Shown here: positions 56,350 to 64,000 of the stretch, in pieces
Layout: each line of letters begins with the position of its first letter
How positions within the stretch are numbered: position 1 is the first letter of the stretch
Assembly (NCBI GenBank): GCA_000961725.1
Contig: LADS01000026.1
Span: 19,876 to 83,875 of the forward strand
DNA: 64,000 nt
Direction: 5' to 3'
Source of the DNA: Desulfobulbaceae bacterium BRH_c16a
GTDB taxonomy: Bacteria; Desulfobacterota; Desulfobulbia; Desulfobulbales; Desulfocapsaceae
Position numbers and translations under genes: made by a program
The notes under the pieces: model-generated
The model's input: only the letters and a program-made list of their open reading frames with translations
Databases searched by the model: none
Told to the model about the DNA's origin: nothing

Positions 56350-57483
56350 ATGATTACGCCCAATTCACTCGAAAAAATAGTCCAGGAGAGCCGGGACCGG
56401 CTGCACCTCATTACCGATTCATTGCCGGTTCTGATCGCATATGTAGACAATAAACAGCGATATGTCTTCTGCAACGCCGCGTATCATGATTGGTTCGGGG
56501 TTCCGGTCAAAGAAATTCAGGGCGTCAGGATGTCGGAGATGTTCGATGAGCACTCGTACCGAATTATGCAGCCATATATCGAAAGTGTGCTCGAAGGAGA
56601 ACGGGTCGACTTTGAAATTCAGCTCAATCATCGAAAAGATGGGCCGCGAATAAACCATACGACTTTTATCCCTCACATAAGCGAACTCAACGAAACAGTC
56701 GGATTCTGTGTCTTGTTCATGGATATAACGGATACCAAGACCGCGGAAGCTCTTGAAGAAGAAAGAGCAAGGATTTTAGCCAGAACCCTTGAAAAAGCTG
56801 AAATATCCAACAGGGAGTTGGATCAGTTTGCTTCAGTTTGTTCTCATGATCTGCAACAGCCGCTCCGCGCTGTGAAGGGATTTACCGATCTGCTGATTAA
56901 AAATTACGGCAGCAGGCTGAATGAAAAAGGCAAAATGTACTGCGAGCAGATCCTTGATGGGACAAAACGGATGCAGACCATGATCAACAGCCTGCTCGAC
57001 TACGCCCGTCTGGAGGCACCCGACACCTTCCGTGAAACGGTCAACATGGAAAATATAGTGAAACAGGCGATCGAGAATCTCGGTCCGGCCATTTCTGCAA
57101 ACAAGGCGACCATTGCCTGCCAGGCACTACCGGAAATCGAAGGCGATGAGATGCAGCTGACCCGTCTCATTCAAAACCTGCTTGACAATGCAATCAAGTA
57201 TCGCCGTGACGCACCGCCCGAAATCTCGATCAACGTTAAGCGACACGAGAAGGGATGGCTGTTCGGTGTAAGAGACAATGGAATCGGCATAGCTTCCGAA
57301 TACGCTGAACGGATATTCGACATCTTCGGCCGTCTCCATTCGGCGAGGAAGTATCCCGGAACAGGAATAGGTCTGTCGGTGTGCCGCAAAATAGTCGAGA
57401 ATCATGGCGGCAGGCTGTGGCACGAAAGCAACCGGGAAGATGGGTCAACCTTCTATTTTATCCTCCCGGATAAACACCCTTAG
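56350..57483 (+). CDS. PAS-domain sensor histidine kinase
   Basis: 377 residues, no membrane helix. A PAS domain (about 12-130) has LPVLIAYVDNKQRYVFCNAAY and FCVLFMDITD. The HisKA H-box is ASVCSHDLQQPLRAVKGF with His166, and the GHKL ATPase has the N-box LIQNLLDNAIKY, GVRDNGIGI, DIFGRLH and GTGIGLSVCRKIVENHGG. It is probably a cytoplasmic sensor, related to the bacteriophytochrome-type HisKA group. The preceding response regulator is its probable partner. The stop overlaps the end of a small convergent gene by four bases. Confidence 0.9.
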   Translation: MITPNSLEKIVQESRDRLHLITDSLPVLIAYVDNKQRYVFCNAAYHDWFGVPVKEIQGVRMSEMFDEHSYRIMQPYIESVLEGERVDFEIQLNHRKDGPRINHTTFIPHISELNETVGFCVLFMDITDTKTAEALEEERARILARTLEKAEISNRELDQFASVCSHDLQQPLRAVKGFTDLLIKNYGSRLNEKGKMYCEQILDGTKRMQTMINSLLDYARLEAPDTFRETVNMENIVKQAIENLGPAISANKATIACQALPEIEGDEMQLTRLIQNLLDNAIKYRRDAPPEISINVKRHEKGWLFGVRDNGIGIASEYAERIFDIFGRLHSARKYPGTGIGLSVCRKIVENHGGRLWHESNREDGSTFYFILPDKHP

Positions 57484-57734
57484 AATTGATTCCCCTCTAT
57501 ATTTTTCATGAGTTGTGCTATTTCGAGGCCGAGAGAGACACATTGTTTTCCTTCCATGCATTGTTCGGCATCGGAAATCTCAAGATGATGTTTCAGTTCA
57601 TGATTGTCTTTTTTGAGATCGACAACCCACACTTTCTTCGACTCGTCAAAGTCAACATCAATATCAATTCCGCATACTCCAACCTCAGGATATAAATGAG
57701 TTATTTTTTTACATAATTCAATCTTATCGTACAT
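57480..57734 (-). CDS. Small conserved-looking acidic protein of unknown function
   Basis: 84 residues from ATG 57734, with GGGAGGG nine bases upstream; a longer frame to 57791 lacks a site. The sequence has DIDVDFDESKKVWVVDLKKD and LKHHLEISDAEQCMEGKQC, with a mixed alpha/beta feel and four Cys (LCKKI, VGVCGID, EQCM, KQCVS). No family was recognised. The good ribosome site and balanced composition support a real gene. It converges on the histidine kinase gene. Confidence 0.6.
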   Translation of the reverse strand: MYDKIELCKKITHLYPEVGVCGIDIDVDFDESKKVWVVDLKKDNHELKHHLEISDAEQCMEGKQCVSLGLEIAQLMKNIEGNQF

Positions 57735-58016
57735 GGTTTTGTCCCTCCCGTTTCTTTGGCTGTGGCCCATTATGGGGTTATACCGTATCAAAAAATATGG
57801 ATGAACGTATCCCCTGGCAAGGAAAATGTTGATGATGAAGAGGATACAGGGAGCTATTATTCCGGGCTAAGCTGAACGGTTTAACGAAACGAAAGACATG
57901 CCTGTCTATCGGATGATGCAGTTCCTGCTTGACAGGACTCAATCCTCTGCGACAAGACATGGAGGATCGATGTTTCAAGTTTTACTTTTAGGGGTAATTC
58001 GCAGCGGACTGCAAAA

Positions 58017-58053
58017 AAGGGTCGGGGAATGGTTGAACCACTCCCCGACCCTT
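58017..58053 (-). terminator. Rho-independent terminator of the dynamin-like gene
   Basis: AAGGGTCGGGGAATGGTT and AACCACTCCCCGACCCTT form a nearly perfect stem of about 15-16 pairs with one mismatch and a tiny loop. On the minus strand it is followed by six T, 20 bases after the stop of the gene at 58074. The 260 bases between this and 57734 contain no clear gene. Confidence 0.85.
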
Positions 58054-58073
58054 AAAAACCGAATTCCAGTTAC

Positions 58074-59432
58074 TCAGTTGACGATTTTCTCGTAATATTT
58101 TTTCAGGTCATAATTGAGGAAGTTTTCGATCTTCAGCTGACTCCTGCCATAACCGCCCCACAGATCGTTCACCGAAAGCCCCCGCAGATTCTCGAGCACC
58201 TTGCTTTCCATTTTCCGCCAGAGATTTTTACGGTAATCATTATCCAGAGTGACCAGGTCGGATCCGTTGGCCAATGCTTTTCGCAGTTGCCGTTTGAAAG
58301 CGATCTTACTGAATGCTAAAGAACCGATAAGCAATGTCATCAAGGCAAGAACGCCGGGAACGACCAGCGTGGGCAGGTCGAAGGAACCATTTTTGATTGA
58401 GGCTATGAGGGTAGTATCCGGAAAAGCGATAAGGGTATTCAGCAGGATATCCCCGAACAGGAAAAGAACCAGGGCTATGCCCATGCTGATATTGGCAAAC
58501 TTCCAGAATACTCTGTTGGTGCGCTTGAGAAACTCCCCGACGGCCTGGGCAACAATCTGCACCTCGTTGACCTGACGATCGATATCCTCAAGGATGTGGT
58601 TTATGCGAAATCCCGGGGCGTTCATAATCTTCTGGAGGAGATCGTCTCTCTCCTGGGGCCAGCCCTCAGCCACCTTACTCGCAGCGACGGCCGTCGGCGA
58701 GTAGGTAAGGTATATATGCGGAATGTCCTTGCGGCCGGTCATTTGCGACATATTCCAGCAGAGAGTCCCATAGGAGCGGGTAAAGTCGCTGAGATTATCG
58801 CACTCGTCTATTCGGCTCATGACAAAGACAATGCGATGCTCTCCCGATTTCTCCGGCAAGGTGGTGCGAATAGCATCATATGACTCTTTTATGGTCCCTG
58901 CTTTATGGGGGTCGAACATGAGCACGATGAGATCGGCCATTTTGGCGAATTCACCGAGCACCTTCATGTAATCGTAGCCGCGGTTGTTTTCGCTGGTGGC
59001 ATCGATCATACCCGGACTGTCGATGATGGCCATATTCTCCAGCTTTGGACTGGAAATCTGCTTCATGCAGATATGGGAAATGAGTTTTTCACCAAATTGC
59101 TTGAAGTGCCCGAAAGGCAGGTTCTCGTCGTTTACCAGGGTGGAACCCGGGGTTTCGGCATTTTCTATCCCCTTATCGCAGGTAATGATGGTAAACGAAT
59201 CATCGGTCGGAGCCTGGCCTGTCCGTTGAACATGCTGGCCTACCAACTCGTTGATGAGGGTCGACTTACCTGACGAATAATTCCCGATAATCAGTACTAT
59301 CGGCTTCCACTTCAAGGCGGCACTGATGCCACCGAAATCCATCTTATATTTAGCAAACAGCGGTTCGAGCTTTTTCTTTACCTTGATCTGTAGTTGCTTT
59401 TGCAGTTCCTTTTCATTCATCTTATGACCCAT
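58074..59432 (-). CDS. Dynamin/EHD-like large GTPase
   Basis: 452 residues. The P-loop is GNYSSGKSTLINEL (Gly50-Leu62, Lys56), then switch II IDSPGMID, and a base-recognition motif in VMSRIDECD. TDDSFTIIT resembles the switch I region of EHD proteins. Two hydrophobic hairpin helices (about 315-340 and 360-385; IALVLFLFGDILLN, VPGVLALMTLLIGSL) would place it in or on a membrane, followed by a helical tail. The family bends or fuses membranes; the task in bacteria is mostly unknown. It ends at a strong terminator. Translation may start at ATG 59432 or 59420. Confidence 0.82.
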   Translation of the reverse strand: MGHKMNEKELQKQLQIKVKKKLEPLFAKYKMDFGGISAALKWKPIVLIIGNYSSGKSTLINELVGQHVQRTGQAPTDDSFTIITCDKGIENAETPGSTLVNDENLPFGHFKQFGEKLISHICMKQISSPKLENMAIIDSPGMIDATSENNRGYDYMKVLGEFAKMADLIVLMFDPHKAGTIKESYDAIRTTLPEKSGEHRIVFVMSRIDECDNLSDFTRSYGTLCWNMSQMTGRKDIPHIYLTYSPTAVAASKVAEGWPQERDDLLQKIMNAPGFRINHILEDIDRQVNEVQIVAQAVGEFLKRTNRVFWKFANISMGIALVLFLFGDILLNTLIAFPDTTLIASIKNGSFDLPTLVVPGVLALMTLLIGSLAFSKIAFKRQLRKALANGSDLVTLDNDYRKNLWRKMESKVLENLRGLSVNDLWGGYGRSQLKIENFLNYDLKKYYEKIVN

Positions 59433-59588
59433 ATTGTTGTTTTATCTGACAGGTTCATTTTCCTGAATAGTCCTGTATCTTACCCGAACTCAAATAAACT
59501 CTCGAACAATAAATGGCACCCCTGCGCCATAAAATGCTAGGAAATTTCGCCCTGCTTTGTATTTATCGTATATTCAATATGTTACATG

Positions 59589-60233
59589 TCAGGAAATGGG
59601 GGTGATACGATCGACTGTGATATTATTGGCCCAGAGCATGTCAATGAGACCTTCGTTGTCATCACCTCGTATCTGGATGGTGATCATCTGGTGCTCCTTG
59701 CTGAAATCATAGTACTGGGAAATAGCCAGAATCTCTTTGGACTGTTTTTGAAAAACCTTGATCATTTTAAAAAATGATTCAGGGGCGCGGTCGATTTTCA
59801 AGTCGAAACGTGTCCCGGGCTGGGTGGTGGCCATGACCTCCAGAAAGGCGTCGAGGATGTCGCTGATGCTGAGAATACCGATAAGCTTCCTGTTTTCCAC
59901 CACCGGAAGACCGTCGATCTTATTGCGCCGCATCTTCCTCGCTGCCTCGACCAGGGTATCGTCCGGGCCGATGGTAATCGGCGACGAGGTCATGACCGTT
60001 CTGATTTCCGTATGATCGGCGATAAACTCTTCTTCATTGTTCCCTTCTGCGTCGAGGATCGACGGCATGACTTTTTCCAGATCGTTTGGGCTCACGATCC
60101 CGACAAGGGTATCCCCCTCAACCACCGGAAGACGCCTGATCTTATGCTCTTTGAGCAGTTTTTCCGCCTCGGCAATAGTTTGATTCGGCGCGATGGTGAC
60201 GACATCGGTGCCCATCCACAGTTTTACCAACAT
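59589..60233 (-). CDS. CBS-pair protein with ACT-like tail (AcuB type)
   Basis: 214 residues. AAGGAG precedes ATG 60233. Two CBS motifs: VVTIAPNQTIAEAEKLLKEH with RRLPVVEGDTLVGIVS, and PITIGPDDTLVEAARKMRRN with DGLPVVENRKLIGILSISD. Residues about 140-214 (RFDLKIDRAPESFFKMI and MITIQIRG) are an ACT-like domain, as in AcuB. Such proteins bind adenine nucleotides and small ligands and regulate others. The target is unknown. It lies 155 bases from the dynamin gene. Confidence 0.85.
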   Translation of the reverse strand: MLVKLWMGTDVVTIAPNQTIAEAEKLLKEHKIRRLPVVEGDTLVGIVSPNDLEKVMPSILDAEGNNEEEFIADHTEIRTVMTSSPITIGPDDTLVEAARKMRRNKIDGLPVVENRKLIGILSISDILDAFLEVMATTQPGTRFDLKIDRAPESFFKMIKVFQKQSKEILAISQYYDFSKEHQMITIQIRGDDNEGLIDMLWANNITVDRITPIS

Positions 60234-60343
60234 CTTAATACTCTCCTTTCGTGCTTTCTCTTCCGGGTCTTCCGGCTGGAGTTTGAATCTTCCGGTTGGA
60301 GTTTAACGAAGATATGGGGGAAAAGGGCGTTCTCGGACAGCCT

Positions 60344-62038
60344 CTAGACCTGTTCTACAGCCGCACCGCGCGGTCCTTTGATCCTCGAGTGAAACTCAAT
60401 CGATCCCGAATCGCTGTTCAACGCAAAATAACCTTCGCCGTAGGTCTTTTTCAGGGTTGTCTCGGTGTTGCCGATGCGTATGACGGCTCCGGCCCGAACC
60501 GCCCCGTTGATCGTGATCTTCTGTCTGCAGGCATAACGAAGGCCGCCGGATTTGTCACGTTCACTGGCCCCGGGAATAAGATTGTACGACATCAGTACAC
60601 TCTTTGCGTCGGCAAGGTCCTCCTGCAATTCAGCGAGGTCGTCGTTTGCGCCCTGAGCGCCAAACCGGCGATACCACCCTTCGACGGCAGCCTGAGCCAG
60701 ATAATAATCCTGCAGCAGCTTTTTATAGCGGATATATCTTTCCGGCAATGTCGCAGCGGCAAGCAGAGAATTAGGACTGGTGTCGGTGTCGACTTCCACG
60801 ACCGTAATGCTGCCGCCGGCAAACAGATCCGAACCGAGCACTCTGGCCTGACCGGTGCAGGTTATATCCTGAAGGCAACGGATCTCGGTATAGTACGCTT
60901 CCCTGCCGACCCGCACATTGCCCTGGCAGGAAACGACCCCGTTGCCGATCACCGGAACATCCAGGTCGCCATCGGCCTCGACAATGGCCTCCTTTCCCGT
61001 AATCCCGCCCTTGATGACCACGTTGCCGTGGCTGATAATGTGAGCCGACTCGACACTGCCGCCGATGACGACATCGCCGCCGGTAATTACTTTAAATCCC
61101 GGTTTGATCGATCCACTGATGTCGACGGCATCCCGAGAATCGATATTGCCGGTATGGTAATCTATATCGCCGGAGATAACATGCTTCGACGTTACCCTGA
61201 CGGCGGTATCGGATACTACCGACAACACTCCTGCAAAAGCCGCACGTATCTCCCCGGTCTCGGCATCATAGAGAATATCTTCGCCGGTTTTAATCGTCAG
61301 ATCCCTGCCGGGAACCTGCGGTATTTCCTGGCCGTAGATATTGACTCCCGGTATTCCGGTTGTCGCCGGAACCTTGGTGGCCAGCAGCTGCCCCTTATCG
61401 ACCCCGACAAATAATCGTCTCTCGCGAAAATCCATGCGGCCGTCGCCAAGTTCCTTGCCCGCCTGTTCGCCGATAACAATATCGATACGCAACCGGGCGT
61501 TTTCACCGTTGACCGGCAATCGCCCTCGGGCTATTACCTGATTTTTCAGTGGCCGTTTTTCGGTTCTTACCTTTTCGATACAGGCTGTTATATTTTTTTC
61601 TCTGACTCCCCAGCGCACATCGGCTTTTTCAAGCAATGCGGAAATATCCGCGGTATCAGGTAAAACAGTGCTGTCCAATGGCGGATAAAGCGTCATTTTT
61701 ACCGCCCAACCGTCTTCACTGAGCAGCATCAATGGCTCAAGGTCGACAACTATTTTTTCGCCTGAACCTTGCTTTTTCCTGATGAGGCAGGGATATCCGG
61801 ACAAGGTGGCAAGCAGCGCCCGTTTATCGGCGGAGAACTCGACGAAACTGCCCGGTGCCAGTTCTACATCCCCTTTCACTTCGATGCTCTTTACTCCGGC
61901 TCCCTGCCCTGCGCCTTCGAGTGCGACGAGCATTGAGCCGGCCGGCATCAACTGGTTGACGGTAATGGACTGACGATCCTCAGCCTCACCGTAAGTCATT
62001 GTCTCCGTTCCGAAATAAACTTTAATCCTTGTTGCCAC
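60344..62038 (-). CDS. FapA (DUF342) family protein
   Basis: About 564 residues from GTG 62038, chosen because AGGAGG stands seven bases upstream; the frame is open to ATG 62071. An N-terminal domain of about 190 residues is followed by the FapA right-handed beta-helix: DIDYHTGNIDSRDAVDISGS, IKPGFKVITGGDVVIGGSVE, NVVIKGGITG and EADGDLDVP, then a coiled coil and a beta C-terminal domain. DUF342 proteins are polymer or flagellar-assembly-linked in some bacteria (FapA in Vibrio), yet no flagellar gene is near, so the role here is open. Confidence 0.82.
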   Translation of the reverse strand: MATRIKVYFGTETMTYGEAEDRQSITVNQLMPAGSMLVALEGAGQGAGVKSIEVKGDVELAPGSFVEFSADKRALLATLSGYPCLIRKKQGSGEKIVVDLEPLMLLSEDGWAVKMTLYPPLDSTVLPDTADISALLEKADVRWGVREKNITACIEKVRTEKRPLKNQVIARGRLPVNGENARLRIDIVIGEQAGKELGDGRMDFRERRLFVGVDKGQLLATKVPATTGIPGVNIYGQEIPQVPGRDLTIKTGEDILYDAETGEIRAAFAGVLSVVSDTAVRVTSKHVISGDIDYHTGNIDSRDAVDISGSIKPGFKVITGGDVVIGGSVESAHIISHGNVVIKGGITGKEAIVEADGDLDVPVIGNGVVSCQGNVRVGREAYYTEIRCLQDITCTGQARVLGSDLFAGGSITVVEVDTDTSPNSLLAAATLPERYIRYKKLLQDYYLAQAAVEGWYRRFGAQGANDDLAELQEDLADAKSVLMSYNLIPGASERDKSGGLRYACRQKITINGAVRAGAVIRIGNTETTLKKTYGEGYFALNSDSGSIEFHSRIKGPRGAAVEQV

Positions 62039-62227
62039 AGCTGTTCCTCCTGCCACCGGCATACGATACACCCATCACATCCCCGCTGTGGTTTCAGTTA
62101 CAGGTACCATTTACGCACATTATAGCACAATTTCATGTATTATCTTAGTCTTGTTTGTTCAAGGCTACGTGGTGGAGATTTTTCAATCTCCGGGAATTAC
62201 GCCTCTGCATATCGCACAAGTAATTGT

Positions 62228-63094
62228 TTATATTAAAGCCAGCCACCTTGCTGCGGCCTCGCTTACACCTCCTTCATTATTCGAACCTACCGCCTGAAAA
62301 TGGGCGAGCATTGCCGGCGGACTGTTGGCCACGACAAAACTCTTTCCGGCCCAATGGAGCAGGTCCTGGTCATTGTAGTCGTTGCCGACGGCACATATAT
62401 GCTGCCGCAAAACGCCGATCTCCTCAGCCAGCCATTGAACCGCCTGACTTTTCGAGACGGCAGGGGAAAAGATTTCTATCCAGAGCGATTGACCGTCCAG
62501 TGGAGAGGTGGCTTTAATGACACTGAATTGTGTGAGGGTACGGACCAGATGGTCGGCGATTTCATGGCCATGTGCTTTGGGGACAATACAGAGCACCTCG
62601 GTTGCCCCGCGTATCTTACCGAGTGACCCCGGCACAAGAGGAGCAGCGAAATCGCTGTAGAGTTTCAACCTCCGGCAGAAATCTGGATTTTCCCTTGCCC
62701 TGCCTTGCCGGCAGTAGAGAAATCGCCTGGTATCGGGCACAGGCTGGTGGACCATGTAATCAAGCGCCAGCAGGTCAAGAACTCCTGCAATGATTCGGAC
62801 GTCTTCCGGAAGAAGGGAAAAACTTTTCAGCAGTCTGCCGCCCGGAAATTCCATGATGCCGGCGCCGGTCGAAAAAATGATGTGTTCAACCGGCAGATTA
62901 CCGGCAGGAGCGGAATCATTCAGCTTTTTCACCAGCTGAAAGAAGGAATAGTCGGATCTGCCGGTGGCAAAGGCGATCTGCACCCCCGCCCGGCGCAACC
63001 CGGCAAGGGCCGCCAGATCCTGCGGCGCGATCTGCCGGATGTCATTGAGCAGTGTCCCGTCCAGATCTGTAACGAACAACTTTTTCAATTCCAA
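62228..63094 (-). CDS. Cof-type HAD phosphatase
   Basis: 288 residues. The start is TTG 63094 with GGTGAG upstream. Motif I is VTDLDGTLLND, motif II FATGRSDYS, and motif IV VGNDYNDQDLLHWAG, which with the C2B cap insert defines the Cof/YbiV-like HAD branch that dephosphorylates sugar phosphates and related compounds. The substrate is unknown. It ends 156 bases from the FapA start. The mobile element at 63242 lies upstream. Confidence 0.85.
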   Translation of the reverse strand: MELKKLFVTDLDGTLLNDIRQIAPQDLAALAGLRRAGVQIAFATGRSDYSFFQLVKKLNDSAPAGNLPVEHIIFSTGAGIMEFPGGRLLKSFSLLPEDVRIIAGVLDLLALDYMVHQPVPDTRRFLYCRQGRARENPDFCRRLKLYSDFAAPLVPGSLGKIRGATEVLCIVPKAHGHEIADHLVRTLTQFSVIKATSPLDGQSLWIEIFSPAVSKSQAVQWLAEEIGVLRQHICAVGNDYNDQDLLHWAGKSFVVANSPPAMLAHFQAVGSNNEGGVSEAAARWLALI

Positions 63095-63241
63095 AGATTT
63101 CTCACCTTGCCGGTTTTCAGTCAGGTCTGTTTCCTTCCGGTACCCATGTTTTATCGAGGGTCTTCCGATAATCCACGGTTACCGGAAGACGGTGGTTTAA
63201 GCGATATATCTTTATCGGATTATTTTCGGAATAATTAAAAG

Positions 63242-64000
63242 GTAACCGTTCACCGGGATTTTAATCACAACTGAAAAAAATCCGAGCGTTCATAAATAGA
63301 TTCTGTTACGTTCATTTTCATGAACGTTCTTCTCACCTACCGCAAAAGAAACATAACCCAAACCGATCTTTCCTTCATCCTCAAGGTCATCGACGAGTAT
63401 CGAAGTGAAGGCCGTAGTGCCATTTCCCGCAGACTCTGTGAAGCCTGGGACTGGCGTCAAACCAACGGCCAACTCAAAGATGGTGTCTGCCGAGGACTTT
63501 TGCTCCAGCTTGAACGTACTCAGCTAATAACCCTTCCGCCCAGAATAATTGACAACAATAACAATTCCCTGAGACGAAGAATAACTCCTGCGACCTTCGA
63601 TTTTCAGCCAACTCCGCTCACGGTTAGCTTGAGTGATCTTGCCCCCATTGAACTGCGACAGGTCCGAAGGACACCGGAGGAAAAGCTCTTCAATGCCCTG
63701 ATCCGCCAATATCACTACCTGGGTTATTGCCAACCGGTCGGCGAACACCTCAAGTATCTGGTCTATGCCGGAGACAAATTGCTGGCCTGCTTTTCTTTTT
63801 CCTCGGCACCATATGCCATCGATTGCCGCGACAACTTCCTCGGCTGGTCATCGGAAGCCAGGGAGCGCAACCGTCATTTGCTGGCCTACAACAGCAGATT
63901 CCTTATTTTACCCTGGGTTCGCATCCCTCATCTGGCCTCACATCTGCTAAGCCGCATCTCTAAAACCATCTCCCTGGATTGGCAAAGGGTATACCATCAT
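63242..64000 (+). mobile_element. Left end of a transposable element, cut by the window edge
   Basis: GTAACCGTTCACC at 63242 is the same terminal sequence as in the MITE-like repeats at 12357 and 55401. A gene on the plus strand begins 78 bases inside it and is open to the end of the window. Elements of the IS66 group also start with GTAA, so a related family is possible. The right end lies outside the window. Confidence 0.6.
63320..64000 (+). CDS. DUF4338 (DruA-like) protein, N-terminal part
   Basis: 227 codons from ATG 63320, open at the right edge. An N-terminal helical segment (LKVIDEYRSEGRSAISRRLC, then WDWRQTNGQLKDGVCRGLLL) is followed by the DUF4338 core: FNALIRQYHYLGY, EHLKYLVYAGDKLLACFSFS, NFLGWSSEARERNRHLL and SRFLILPWVRIPHLASHLLS. 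The same domain is found in DruA of the Druantia anti-phage system and in many multi-copy mobile proteins. The adjacent GTAACCGTTCACC end sequence favours a mobile protein rather than a Druantia locus. No other Druantia gene is seen in the window. Confidence 0.75.
   Translation, partial: MNVLLTYRKRNITQTDLSFILKVIDEYRSEGRSAISRRLCEAWDWRQTNGQLKDGVCRGLLLQLERTQLITLPPRIIDNNNNSLRRRITPATFDFQPTPLTVSLSDLAPIELRQVRRTPEEKLFNALIRQYHYLGYCQPVGEHLKYLVYAGDKLLACFSFSSAPYAIDCRDNFLGWSSEARERNRHLLAYNSRFLILPWVRIPHLASHLLSRISKTISLDWQRVYHH

Noticed and set aside
57898..58095. 65-codon plus-strand frame
   Set aside because: It runs through the terminator hairpin at 58017-58053 and has no ribosome site or domain.
63320..64000. 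Druantia defence locus
   Set aside because: Only the DUF4338 protein is visible, and it lies next to a transposon-like end that recurs elsewhere in the window, so a mobile element explains it better.

Overview
The window looks like a chromosomal segment of a Desulfobacterota-type (formerly deltaproteobacterial) bacterium. This is an inference. It rests on about 55-60% GC core genes, two UGA-containing (selenocysteine) thioredoxin-like genes, sigma-54 control, a FapA/DUF342 protein, and an energy and carbon gene set typical of that group. Few genes are broken. No rRNA, tRNA or CRISPR array was recognised.

Layout. 1-4.5 kb: the end of an NDH-2 gene and a giant three-domain enzyme (beta-phosphoglucomutase, trehalose-6-phosphate phosphatase, GH65 phosphorylase). 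4.5-7.3 kb: small lipoprotein, DUF2892, baeRF and dodecin genes. 7.3-12.4 kb: a UbiA-family gene and cyoABCD, a bo3-type quinol oxidase. 12.5-18.6 kb: a PfkB sugar kinase facing a ppsA / P-type ATPase pair. 18.8-21.2 kb: selenoprotein 1 and two NAD(P)-dependent short-chain enzymes. 21.2-22.2 kb: gene-poor. 22.2-27.4 kb: a very AT-rich three-gene island matching the Detocs anti-phage system (dtcA-dtcB-dtcC). 27.4-32.7 kb: single-gene accessory units (lipoprotein, alpha/beta hydrolase, DUF3592, a broken DHFR-like gene, extradiol dioxygenase, RsgA, GNAT) with direct repeats and attC-like inverted repeats. 32.9-39.8 kb: a packed minus-strand operon for a membrane protein, a phosphodiesterase-EEP fusion, a GT4 glycosyltransferase and a six-hairpin glycosidase. 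40-43.4 kb: PRC-barrel, WrbA, DUF3047 and DJ-1 genes. 43.5-53.5 kb: a sigma-54-type promoter followed by selenoprotein 2, glgE, treS-pep2, glgB and malQ. 53.5-57.7 kb: a sigma-54 activator, a response regulator and a histidine kinase. 58-63 kb: dynamin-like GTPase, CBS/ACT, FapA and HAD genes. 63.2-64 kb: the left end of a mobile element encoding a DUF4338 protein.

How the genes work together. The glgE operon makes branched alpha-glucan by the trehalose to maltose to maltose-1-phosphate route (TreS, Pep2, GlgE, GlgB), with MalQ reshaping the product. The fusion at the left end can dephosphorylate trehalose-6-P and split an alpha-disaccharide by phosphorolysis. PfkB and PpsA link these steps to central carbon flow. 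NDH-2 and Cyo form a short NADH-to-O2 chain, unusual beside selenoprotein genes and suggestive of oxygen defence. The AT-rich Detocs island is foreign in composition and sits in a region carrying recombination-type repeats. A roughly 110-130 bp MITE-like repeat occurs twice (12.4 and 55.4 kb), and its terminal sequence GTAACCGTTCACC also starts the element at 63.24 kb.
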